Translations under genes and position numbers: made by a program
Assembly: GCA_026214975.1 (NCBI GenBank)
Contig: CM047810.1
Coordinates: 95,620,316-95,684,315 of the forward strand
DNA length: 64,000 nucleotides
Origin: Gentiana macrophylla
Lineage: Eukaryota > Streptophyta > Magnoliopsida > Gentianales > Gentianaceae
Reading direction: 5' to 3'
Part shown: positions 22,566-32,450 of the stretch, one piece after another
Layout: each line of letters begins with the position of its first letter
Position numbering within the stretch: the stretch's first letter is position 1
The notes under the pieces: model-generated
The model's database searches: none
What the model was told of the DNA's origin: nothing
Seen by the model: the letters and a program-made list of their open reading frames with translations, nothing else

Positions 22566-23520
22566 ATCAGCCTGAAAACCTACTTCCCTAAAACAAAAGT
22601 CTGTTGTTCTTGGTTCAATCCGAGCAGTGGGTTCTTATTGCATGGATTGACATGTCCCTGTTCATGATTGCCTTTGGTTTCATGGTCAATCTATGAACCA
22701 AATCTTTTTGGTCATTTGAATTAACCCCTGTGTGTTGCTTGCTTGATTTTGGGTTAATTTTTGACCAATCCGGGTCCCAACTAGTTTATTTTGGTTTTCT
22801 AAGACATAAAGCTCTAGACACTGTGTTAGGGTCATTTCTGGTTTGGCTTTGATTCTATGATTCAATAACATGTGTTGTTACACCCTTATTGGCTTGAAGG
22901 CAACCCAGGGTATCCACATGTTGAATTGACCTAACATATACTTGTCATTCATATAAATTAACATATGTGTCAAATGTGCCCTGAATTAAATGAGCTGATT
23001 ATGCAAATCATAGTTGCAGTAGGTTCTGTGTACCTTTTTGCACTATAAATAGACCATCACATCAATTGGATTGCAACAACTCGAACACAACTCTCTTGAG
23101 AAATCCAACACACATTTTACATTTTCTTAAACACTGCCTGTGGAGGTCTAGTGGTTTGTTGAGTTCTTGGTGATCAGTCTTGATTGACCAAGAAGGAGTC
23201 TAGAGCTTGCTCAGTTACAAGCTGGTCAATAACCTGTGCAAGAATCCTTGGATAGCTTAGGTTTTTGGTGTTCTTTTTGAGGTACACAGTTACTTTGCAT
23301 GCACCCCTTATCTTTGTGTGGTTTTCTATTTGCTATGTGTCTTACTTTGCAGTACATATTAGTATGTATAATACTGTGATCTGATGTGGTTTTTCTATGT
23401 TCTTTCATAGTACTTGCTAAATTCAATGATTGATAGTCTTTTGAAAAGTCCTTGTAAAGCTGTTGATGATGGTCGACTTGGTATCATATTCTACCATCAA
23501 CTTACCCTGAATTTGTGTTC
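22566..23520 (+). other. Noncoding, LTR-like region with a TATA box
   Basis: No coding frame of note. TATAAATA at 23044-23051 is followed by an unstructured leader-like stretch, as in an LTR U3-R-U5 layout, but I cannot place ends or a partner copy. Confidence 0.35.
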
Positions 23521-24005
23521 TCAATGGTGATAATTTGTATGAAATCATGGGTTAATTAGCTTATAAGGAATGTCTTATTCTCGAAAGTCTTTGCAAAGCG
23601 GAAGTAATATGTTACTTCGAGAGAGTAGGATATCCAGATTATAAGATACGGTCGTTGATGTTTGACAATCGACGTACGACCGTATGGATATTGTAACAGC
23701 GATATGATTCTATTTACATAGTAACTGTTTCACATGAAAGGTAGTAGTCATTGCATTTGACTCTTCCGGTGATTGGGGGTCATGGTGTGTTGCTAGACGC
23801 TATTCCGTGATCGTTAGGTATGAAGGGTATTTTAGTAAATGCATTTTATGCCTACGGCCAACATATTCTGAAGCCTATCAAGTCACACAAATAAGGACAT
23901 CTAGCCGGATTAAAATGCGGTTATAGTGATAACCAAATAAGTAAAGTTTTATCTCGACTATAAAGTGTTATAGTGGTAAATAAATATGGTAGTATTTATT
24001 TATTA
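23521..24005 (+). repeat. LTR-like fragment A, first half
   Basis: It is homologous to fragment B in inverted orientation. It stops at ATTTATTTATTA, where the Helitron begins, and continues at 54431 with the same AT-rich character and then a TATA box and LTR end. Confidence 0.55.
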
Positions 24006-24040
24006 TCTATTTACTATTAAGAGCATCAAAATGCTCTTCC
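24006..24040 (+). other. Helitron 5' terminus with hairpin
   Basis: TC start at 24006 after A at 24005. A subterminal inverted repeat AAGAGCAT-CAAA-ATGCTCTT occupies 24019-24038. Confidence 0.55.
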
Positions 24041-25565
24041 CACAAGCTTCCACGTAGGCAATTTACAAGGAAAGATGTACAACTGACACGTGTCTTTTTT
24101 AGCATTTTTTATCACTTTATTTTATTTTTCCCGTTCTCTTCACACACATCATTAAGGCTATTCTATTTTCTTTTCTTTTCATTATAATTATTTTTAATTT
24201 CATAAAGCTGGTGTCGGGAAACTTCCCCCAAATTATGTTCATCTCACCCGGGACAAGGGTCTATTCAATTTCTGTCAATACTGCTACCGTCTATTGGATT
24301 TCGAAGGGGAACGAGGATTATAGCATCAGGCGAAGATTTTACTGCCTTTTCTCCAATGGATTAAGCGATGGCTACACGCTTGGAGATAGATTAGGTCCAA
24401 TCAAGGACGAAAAAGTTGGGTGAAAAAGGGGATACTGATGGAGCGTACAAGAATCCTTTTACACAGTGGATTTTTTCTACGGATATTATGTCGATCGAAG
24501 GGTTTTGCACGGTGAGTATTTGATTGAAGGCTCTTAACGGGTTAAAGCATTAATTTTTTTTTCTTTTCTGTTCATATTCACTGGCTTTGAACTCTTTATA
24601 AACAAGTTTGTTTTTTTGTCCTTATAGTCACCAAACACTCTTTTCCAATCTTCAGATTCTCTCCGTTCAAGCAAGAACTCAAGGCAGCTTTAGCAGGTAA
24701 TTTCCTTTATTCTCTGTATTGATTATTTATATTATATATGTGCATGCAGATTTATTTGATGCTTTAAATGCCCTCATTCTCTGTTTACATTGATGTGTTG
24801 TTAGTTGAAATTTATTGATTTGAGTTCTGTATTACTCTGCTCCCTTTATTTGTGTTTGCATGTTTATTGATTTGGGCTGCAGTAGTTGGAAATATGCATG
24901 AACAAAAGCCTTAAAACACGTCGGTCAGAACAAAAGGCTTAAAACAGAGTTGGGTTCTGCAGTAGTTGCTTTACAATTTATTGATTTGGGCTTTGCAGTA
25001 GTTGCTTTATAAGATACATTTCATTATGTGTTCTTTTTTTGGTCATGTGATACAAGAAAACTTGGTTTGGACTTGTGAATTTTGGTTTGGATATGTGATA
25101 TAAATTAATATGGTGTTCTTTTCATGCCTATTGATAGTTAATGTATTCTGTATAGATTTGTTGGTGTTCATCTGCAGTTGTACAGTTTTGTTGGTGTTCA
25201 TAATGGATGTGTATTTAATATTCTGTATAGATTTGTCCTTGATGAACAAGTCTTTGATAATGGATGTGTGATATAATGGATGTGTAGTCCAAACCAAGTC
25301 TTCCACTCTTGTGTGATATAATGGATGTGTAGTTAATGTATTATGTATAGATTTGTTGTTGGTTTTTTGTCTTTTCTGAACCTTGACTTGCAAGAAGCTG
25401 TTATGCTTAAAAATTGATCTTTTTTTTTATTCTAATGTGCTACATTTGTACTCCACTCTGTAAAGATAAAAACGTCATCAGGTTAAGTCTGTTGTACTGG
25501 CTTTTGACAGTCTATTTGTTGGTTTTAGACTACGGTGCTCCTTGTTTCCTTTTTATATAAGTTAC
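24041..25565 (+). other. Helitron interior, left part
   Basis: No complete gene. 24211-24423 is open and ends near a GTGAGT (about 24510) that looks like a splice donor; a GC-richer piece at 24640-24695 is followed by GGTAATTT. These could be captured exon fragments, but no protein family was recognised. From about 24985 the sequence is repeated at 52310. 25140-25345 has short direct repeats around AATGGATGTGTA. The last five bases, GTTAC, are the Tat-2 target duplication. Confidence 0.45.
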
Positions 25566-26149
25566 TGACGATGCAAAAAACGTCACGATGGCGATGCGGT
25601 GTTAATGGTGTGGATATCTGGCTTGTTTGTGAGTAGTTTGTTAGTATATCAGCCGGAGACAGACGGCGGTGAGAGGTGTTTATTTTTGCAGGAGAGCTAT
25701 GGTACGTGATTTTATATTAGAATCTTCTATTAGGTTACACAAGACTTCCTTTTATAGGAAGATTAAACTTAGGGGTGAAGTAAAAAGCGGCGGTGTGTAA
25801 GCGGCTTAGTCACTAGTCTTAGTGACTAAGTAAATACTAAATATCGACATCAAGTGGGTATAATATCTAGTAGCAAGTGGATGTAATATCCAGCGGCGGC
25901 GACCCTTTGTGGTTGCCAAGGTCGCCAGCTTCGTCGTCTGGCCTTCGTCCCCTGTTTCTTCTCAAATCTTGCGCGGCTCCCTTAGAGAGCCTTGTATTTA
26001 TGATCGCCCACCGGCCCCCTATCTCTGACGAAGCTCTAGGAAGGGTTGTTGGCGGCGGCCTAGATCTTAATACCTTTTGACGTCGCCATATATGTAGTCG
26101 CAGCCTCCTTGGTGCGGCCCCACTGGAGACGATATAATTTGTATCCTCA
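25566..26149 (-). repeat. Tat-2 3' LTR (584 bp)
   Basis: On the minus strand it starts TGAGGATAC and ends TTTTTTGCATCGTCA. It is nearly identical to 51716-52295; the few differences are small indels and changes at GC-rich spots. Confidence 0.93.
25745..25761 (-). promoter_or_regulatory. Tat-2 3' LTR TATA box in an inverted repeat
   Basis: The minus strand reads CCTATAAAAGG with 6-bp arms (CTTCCT / AGGAAG). The same element is at 51894-51910 in the other LTR. Confidence 0.6.
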
Positions 26150-26163
26150 ATGGCCCCCTACTC
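26150..26163 (-). other. Tat-2 polypurine tract
   Basis: The minus strand reads GTAGGGGGCCAT directly before the 3' LTR; the run of G is the likely plus-strand primer. Confidence 0.7.
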
Positions 26164-26227
26164 CATATCTTGATCATTTTTCGTGAAGATATCGAGTGTG
26201 GAGTAGTGAGCTTTTGGACGGTGTATG

Positions 26228-26828
26228 TGCGACCTCGTCGTCTGATGCGACTTGTTCACTAAGGGCCGTGCTTTCAAAGCAAGCGGCCTTCGAAGCAACT
26301 CCGGGCCTGTTTTTGCGACCTCGTCGTCTAATGCGACTTGTTCACTAAGGGCCGTGCTTTCAAAGCAAGCGGCCTTTGAAGCAACTCTGGGCTGCTTTTG
26401 CGACTCGTCGCCTAACGCGACTTGTTCACTAAGGGCCATGCTTTCAAAGCAAGCGCCTTCAAGCAACTCGGCCTGCTGTTTTGCGACCTTGTCGTCTGCG
26501 ATGCGACTTGTTCACTAAAGGGTGTGCTTTCAAAGCAAGCGGCCTTGAAGCAACTGGGCTGTTTTGCGACCTCCGTCTGACGCGACTTGTTCACTAAGGG
26601 CCGTGCTTTCAAAGCAAGCGCCTTCAAGCAACTCTGGGCTGCTTTTGCGACTGCGTCGTACGATGCGACTTGTTCACTAAGGGCCGTGCTTTCAAAGCAA
26701 GCGGCCTTCAAGCAACTCGGGCTGTTTTGCGACCTGCGTCGTCTCGATGCGACTTGTTCACTAAGGGCCGTGCTTTCAAAGCAAGCGGCCTTCAAGCAAC
26801 TCTGGGCTGTTTTGCGACCGCCGCCTGG
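26228..26828. repeat. Seven-copy tandem repeat, unit about 84 bp
   Basis: The shared core GCGACTTGTTCACTAAGGGC recurs with its CTTGTT at 26251, 26337, 26421, 26507, 26586, 26669 and 26753 (steps 86, 84, 86, 79, 83, 84). Each unit also has GTGCTTTCAAAGCAAGCG. The array lies between pol and the 3' LTR; Tat elements are known for variable tandem arrays at this place. Units close to 84 bp (28 codons) keep frames open on both strands, so ORFs here are not evidence of coding. Confidence 0.92.
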
Positions 26829-27064
26829 CGAGGCCATCCGCTTAAGCTTCAATAGGCGTTAGTCGATCGTGGGCCGGCGCCGGCCCCTTGATAATCGCAA
26901 TTACGTGGGTAGTAACACCCTTGGCAACGCGCCAAGCAGGCATGTGGGCATTGATTGGCCTCCATAATGATTGCGGTTTTCGAATTTTGGAATTCGAATC
27001 GACCGCGCAAACCCCAACCGTTGGATGGATCAACTCCCAGCCCCACGATCACAACTTGCTTGTC

Positions 27065-27072
27065 TATATAAG
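27065..27072 (+). promoter_or_regulatory. TATA box of antisense gene 1
   Basis: TATATAAG on the plus strand (context CTATATAAGGC), followed by a pyrimidine-rich leader (CTTCCTCACTTTTCACTCTTC) that fits a start site about 30 bp downstream. It points away from the 3' LTR and against gag-pol. Confidence 0.6.
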
Positions 27073-27099
27073 GCTGGCCTCCTCCACACTTCCTCACTT

Positions 27100-27661
27100 T
27101 TCACTCTTCTACTTTCCCTCAATTTTTCCTCCGGGCTCTCTCCTCTTTCTGGGATTAGCAAAGGCTTCCGGCGAAGGCTAGTAGTAAGGTTTGATGGTTG
27201 AAGTGGGTTTTGAGGTTTTTTTCAGGAGTTTGAAGATTCCGACGTGCTCTTTAGTCGCTCCTCCTATCTTTCCGTAAAAACAGTAAATTCTTCCTCTTAT
27301 CCCTTTTTCTTTGTTTTTTCGTTTGTTTTTCGAGCCTTTTCATGGTATTTGATCCACTGTTTGGGCAATGTGTTTGGATGTAAGATGTTTTTTGAGAAAA
27401 GGTTAAGGTTTTCGGGTTGGCGTTTTCATTGTGGGGGTGGTTTTTTCTGGGAAATAGGGGGGAGGCTGGAGACTTAACCCAGAAATTCATCCTTTCGGCC
27501 TGTTTGTTTGTTGAATTCACACTTCCCTTTTCTTGCAATTTGCTTTCCATTTCTCCTGTAAAAACGGAGGGGAAGGCGCCGAGATGGGTGCGATTACCTT
27601 CCTGGTGTAATTCTTATTATCCCAGGTCTGAAAGCTCCACCTTTTCCTCTTGTTTTTGCAG
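27100..27661 (+). other. Leader of antisense gene 1, probably with an intron
   Basis: No coding frame of note. It ends in a strong splice acceptor (TTGTTTTTGCAG, 27650-27661) two bases before an ATG at 27663. A donor cannot be fixed. The ATG frame reads 19 codons and stops; a 1-bp shift would link it with the main frame from 27766. Confidence 0.5.
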
Positions 27662-27765
27662 GATGTCTGACGGAGAGTATTTTATGCAGAGGCGACTCGA
27701 TTTGCGAGCAGGAGGCTTATGATTATGCTTATGAGGAAGAGGGTGAGGACCCCTCTAGTCCTGAA

Positions 27766-30483
27766 ATGTCCGCCGGGGACGACCCTCTTGAAGAGATAAC
27801 CGGCACGGAGGCCGCCGTTCGAGCAAGTGACGATCCTTTTGACTTGGATTCTATGTTTCCTGACCCCGCCCCGCGACGCAAGAAAAGCCGCAAGGAAATG
27901 GCGCGAGCTCAAGGGACCAGCACCAGCGAGGCTGGTGATAGAGGGATGTCTGACGTTGAAGAGCAGGCCACCGATCCTAGTCCCAGTGGAGCCGCTGGTC
28001 ATGACGAGGCATATATTGAGGACACCGCTCTTCATGAGCTGATGGAGTCGAGTGAGGACGAGAATGCCCCCCTACCTCGCAAAAATGTCTGGGAGCTTCC
28101 TAAGAAACCAAAGAGGAAGAGGGATCCTAAAACTACTGTCGGGGAGGCCGCCTCCAAGTCAAAGAAGACAACACCCAACAATCTAGAGGCACTAAGAGAG
28201 TTCTCCATCCTGGCGGAATATGAGAAGGCGCTGGAGAAAAAATGGGCGAACTTTCGTGGATGGCGGATTTACATTAATCGATTTATCCGTCGTCGATTTA
28301 AAATCGACACGAGCATGTACCGATTTTCCCTGATTGATTATTCGAAGGAGGAGGACAAGTTTAAACCTGGGGACCGCCAGGATTACGTGTGTGCCCGCCG
28401 CTCAGACGACACCTTAATTCTGCACTTTGATCATTTTTATGCGGGGCTCCGACCTCCATTCGACCCTTTCTTTGTGAGAATTTGCGAGCTAATGGGAGCT
28501 CTTCCTTCCGATTTTGCCATTAGGACCGTTATTCAAATCATGGCCTTCATTGTGATGTGTCGAACAATGAACATAGAGCCTTCCCTGACTTTGCTGGGCC
28601 AATTCCACTGGTTCTGTGGGACGGGCATCACGGGACAAATATCTTTAAGGTCCAAGACGCCCCGCTTGCTATTCTTGCTACCAAATAAGATTCACAGATG
28701 GCACAAACGGATCCTTAAGGTGGAATCCAAGGTCGGCTGGCCGTTTCCTAGGGCCGCAAAACGCAAGGAAAAATCTACCCTTCCGATCGACGAGCCTCCT
28801 ATAACAGAAGGACGTCTTGTCAAAGGGCTCATGACTCTCATTCAATCTGATGGGGTCGAGGCCTCTTTGAGGAACGTTGCTTGGGTCGATCTCCTTGATC
28901 TGGCTCTTCCATTCGCGTGTTTGGCTGGCCTTGCGGGCCCGGGTAAAGCGAGGCCGTTGGTTGACATGGTCCCTGGGGAGAGCGATCCCGATTGGATAGG
29001 GGATTTCCATATAGGCCAATGCTTTCCGTCTGAGTGTCCCGTATGTGGAGGCGACCCGGAAAGAAGACCGCCCTGTAAATTTCCTTGCATTTATTTGATC
29101 TTTAAAGAGTTTCAAGATGTTATATTCTTTCATGCGTTGTCCTTTCTTTTGAATCCGTTTTTAACGAACCCTTTCTGCAGGCATGGACGCTAATGAACGC
29201 CGAGCTCAAAGGCAGAGGCTCGCTGAGGAGCAGGCTAAGACCCGGCAAGCGACCTTGAAACAAGTCCTTGGGAAAGTTCCCCGCACTGTGGACGCCACTA
29301 TTATTGACGAGGCGTATGATCCTACGAAGATCGCTGCGGCGCCCCCAGGTGCGAGCTCCAGTCAGACCATTACCCAGAAAAGGTCGCAGGTTGATGAACC
29401 CACAAAAGAGACCCAGGGCCAGAAACGACCAAGGGTCGAGAAGACCAAAACGGCTGGCGCTGGTAAAGTATCTGATCGTACGGATAAGTGGGCTGCTGAT
29501 AAGGGCTCTGTACGGCCCGAGGCTATTGTTGAGGAGGTCCCTGAGGAGGTGGAGCCGCTGCCGACTGGGACACTGCCCCGTGTTTACAAGGGGAAATAGG
29601 CGGTGTGGCTGGACCCCAATTTCACTCAAAGCCTTGACATGAACAAAGCGGGCCAGATAAGAGAGGCCATTGCTGATGTTATCCCCTTGGGTCGCCTGGC
29701 ATGGGATTCGCCGCACGGGGTTCAACTAGAGATCGGGAGGGGCATCACATCTCGCGTCGTGATTCAAGATGACGCCCCGGCCGGCGATGAGGTCGCCGAA
29801 CTCAAAGATCTTTCAGGCCAATTTGGAATTGCTGCCTCAATGGTAATTTTTTTTGTTTATCTTGTATTTTTTCCTTCCTTTCATATTTTGCGCTTTCCTC
29901 GGGCTTATAATTCCCTCTTTTTCAGCTTGGGACTCGTATAAACAAGGCGATTGAGGCCGCAGAGAAGCGCAAAGCTGAGCTTAAGAAAGTAACGGCGGCT
30001 CTTGGAGCCTCGGAGAAAGCCAGGATCGCTTCTGAAAACAAAGGCTCGCAGGCGGTGACCGAGGTTGAGCGGATGAAGAAACTTATGGCGGAGAGCGCTA
30101 GACTGGATGCGGAGCTGCAGAAGAAGGTGCAAGTCCTGAAGGATGAAGCCCGCAATTCTGCTGAAGGGTTAGTGGCCGTGCGTGCGGAGATCGCAAGCTT
30201 AAAGGAGAAACTTGCTGCTGCAGAGAAGGCCGCAGAAACGGCGGGTCCAACAGCTGTGGAAGCCTTTAAGCTTTCTGATGAGTTCGGCGACTACCAGGAG
30301 GCTAGCTTCGACCAAGGTTTTAATCACCTCGCTCGTTGTCTTTGGGCTTATCATGGCCGGGAGAGCATTACCTTTGAGGAAATGCTCTGTCGGGTTAACA
30401 TGTCCCAGCGATCTCCCCGACTGCTGGCCATTCACCCGGATATCCCTTACGCAGCGAGATCACATCGTCGCCATCCAAACTAA
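27766..30483 (+). CDS. Tat-2 antisense gene 1: spliced ORF with Transposase_28-like domain
   Basis: Three exons (27766-29074, 29181-29842, 29926-30483) join in one frame of about 842 codons, with one internal TAG at 29597. The N-terminal 120 residues are acidic/basic and low in order (RRKKSRKEMAR, KPKRKRDPK). Around residues 210-290 FDHFYAGLRPPFDPFFVRIC, then MAFIVMCRTMNIEPSL, resembles the plant putative gypsy-type transposon domain (Pfam Transposase_28, from memory). A charged linker and a long coiled coil (EAAEKRKAELKK through LKEKLAAAEKAAE) follow, then ASFDQGFNHLARC near the end. It runs against gag-pol and has its own TATA box at 27065. The frame also stays open a little upstream of the chosen ATG. 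Function is unknown. Confidence 0.75.
29075..29180 (+). other. Intron 1 of antisense gene 1
   Basis: Donor CCT|GTAAAT, T-rich interior, acceptor CTTTCTGCAG|GC; 106 bp. Removal makes a split TGC codon and carries the frame exactly into the ATG-GAC-GCT frame at 29183. Confidence 0.7.
29843..29925 (+). other. Intron 2 of antisense gene 1
   Basis: Donor ATG|GTAATTTT, T-rich interior, acceptor CTCTTTTTCAG|CTT; 83 bp, phase 0. The frame continues at 29926 with LGTRINKAIEAAEKR. Without splicing the frame reads a T-rich, membrane-like tail and stops. Confidence 0.75.
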
Positions 30484-31422
30484 CCGAGATAGAGCGGCGA
30501 CCCAAAGTGCAGGATCCTCCTCCTGTCAATCCTGTCAACTTTGCGATCTTGAAGAACCCTCCCGCAAGCGATCAACCCGGTGATGAGTACATTGACACTC
30601 CCCCCGGCTCCGTTTAAATGCCTTGTGCCTTTGTTTCGAAACAATTTATACTTCTGCGGCTCTGTAATGATAACTTTGATTCTGCAACTTTTTGAACTAT
30701 TTGGCGTCCTCATTTGATGGTTGTAATAATTTAGTTTATCTTTTTGCTTTCTGCATTGACATTGTGGCCGCGCTTGGCTTATTGAATTTGGCTTGTGACC
30801 GTCTTGGCCCTTTTGGCTTATCTACTATACTTGTTTCCTTGATTTATTTCCTGCAATCTTGTCTTGTATGTGTGCGGCCCCCTTTATTTTGGCGAGATTC
30901 GTCGAGCTCATAAAATAACTAAGGCCGATTTAACCTGATAGATGGTTGAGAAATTCTATCATGCAGCGTTAAATTTTCCCATCCCCCTTGTTTTTGTCAA
31001 GGTTCAAGGAGACTTGAGCAAAATAAATCGTCGCCGCAATCCCATACAACTTGTCATTGCGGACATGTTGCAAATACTGATGGTCTATATTTTGCAAAGC
31101 TGTGTTGCTGCGGAGTTTGAGGCGGAGTGGATGTTCGCTTGAAACTTAGGAGCTGAGTTGATTTGACTGAACTAGCCTTTCTCGACTGTCGTGTTTGCCG
31201 GGAATCCAGGGATTTGGATTGACTTGACAGCTCACTGGCAATGTATGTGTGTTCAAAACGGCCTAAAATCTCGGGCTAGTAACTGTGCATAAATATAGCC
31301 TATAATCGTGGGCAGATGACCGATAGGCATTAAATGCGCCTTTGAATTTCAAATTTCGGATAAACGCGTTATGCCTGGCCGTAGGATCGATTGATCATGG
31401 CCGTTCCTCTGCCGACATTTGT
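30484..31422 (+). other. Region between the two antisense genes
   Basis: T-rich sequence after the stop of antisense gene 1 (3' UTR-like, including TTTGTTTCG and TGTAATGATAAC) and the promoter region of antisense gene 2. No convincing frame on either strand. Confidence 0.5.
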
Positions 31423-31430
31423 TATAAAAA
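31423..31430 (+). promoter_or_regulatory. TATA box of antisense gene 2
   Basis: TATAAAAA at 31423, 74 bp before the ATG at 31497, followed by a pyrimidine-rich leader (CTCATTCTCATTCTC). Confidence 0.55.
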
Positions 31431-31496
31431 AGGGGAAGGTAGGCTAACCTCATTCTCATTCTCTTTTTCCTTGCATAAATTTTTGTTGTGAGAACC

Positions 31497-32296
31497 ATGT
31501 CTCTTCCATCTGGAGAGGGTAGAGTGCGAGTTTTTAAAGCCCGTCCTACTCGTGATGTATCCCCTTTTTTCTTTACTGCCTCTGACGTTGCTAAAGATCA
31601 CTTCTGGCACTATTTTGAATGGGTTGAGCCTACGAAGGAGAGGGGTTTAAATCAGAGCAAGGTTGAGGGTGATGGCTCTCTTCTGCGCGTACATTTCTCT
31701 GGGTGGGCAGATTTTGTTGCACCACCCTCATCAATGCTTCCCAATCTTACAATGGTGAGGGAGTTCTATTCCATTTTGTCCAAGCGCATCATCGAAGGGT
31801 CGTTAGTCAGATATTACCCTTTCGCGGTGTCGCGGTTGTTTTTACTCCGGAGGCTATTAATGGTGCCCTAGGTATACCGCTATCGATCCTCATCCCATTA
31901 TGAGCTCGCTTGGAACCTTGCCGATGAGTCAAGTAGACAAACTCGCCACGACGAGCCCTCCGCGAGCTTTTTCCCGATTCTGAGCGGCCTCGTGCACTGG
32001 GACCTACGTCCGATCTTTCTCGCAGCAATCGTGAGTGGAAAAAGTTCATCAACTCACGCGCCCTTTTGTCTACAGATAGCGAGGCTGTTAATGAGGCCGA
32101 AGCTTTGCTTTTGTATGCTATTCGCGATCATCATGTTGACATTGATTGGGGGATCTTGATTCACCGTGAAGCGGTTAATTTTGGCGGTTTCTATGGACCG
32201 AAATCGCCGCTTCCTTTTGCTTCATTAATAACTAAGCTATGCAGCTTAGCGAGGGTGCCGAAACACTCACTGGATCGTTATAGGTACACTCATTAG
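31497..32296 (+). pseudogene. Tat-2 antisense gene 2: Transposase_32-like ORF, frameshifted
   Basis: The ATG at 31497 (MSLPSGEGRVRVFKARPTRD) opens a frame to 31871. The block MVREFYSILSKR, then in another frame FRGVAVVFTPEAINGALGIP, and in a third WKKFINSRALLSTDSEAVNEAEALLLYAI...SLITKLCSLARVP matches the order of the putative plant transposon protein domain (Pfam PF20167, from memory). Two frameshifts (about 31810 and 31920-32040) are needed. Stop at 32296, about 155 bp from the end of pol on the opposite strand, so the two genes converge. Function unknown. Confidence 0.65.
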
Positions 32297-32450
32297 GCAG
32301 AGTGTACTTCTCTCTTTTTTTCTTTTTTTTTTGTGACAGCGGCCCCACTTATTTTCTGGAAACAATTGTACTCCCTTTGTTTTGAATGAAGATTTTCTTT
32401 TATTGATTTCATTCTCCGTATGCTTCGTTTGCATGTAGCAGACGCACGCT

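Noticed and set aside
24211..24423. Possible host gene exon
   Set aside because: A 70-codon frame with a donor-like GTGAGT downstream, but no recognised protein and no further exons in frame. Kept only as a possible captured fragment in the Helitron.
24017..24541. MITE with TTAAGAGC inverted ends
   Set aside because: The inverted match is only about 10 bp. The left hairpin is better explained as the subterminal part of the Helitron, whose far end fits at 54430.
26228..26828. CRISPR-like array
   Set aside because: Units are fully repeated without unique spacers, and the context is a plant retrotransposon; it is a minisatellite.
26158..26862. ORFs on both strands with 28-residue repeats (for example ALSEQVA)
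   Set aside because: They arise because the 84-bp tandem unit is a multiple of three and lacks stops. No start context and no family resemblance.
28678..29133. Minus-strand ORFs across antisense gene 1 (for example 151 codons)
   Set aside because: Shadows of the plus-strand gene, which has domain resemblance, coiled coil and phased introns; the minus readings have none.
30484..31422. Third antisense gene between the two
   Set aside because: Only short frames (up to 73 codons) with T-rich composition; fits UTR and promoter sequence.
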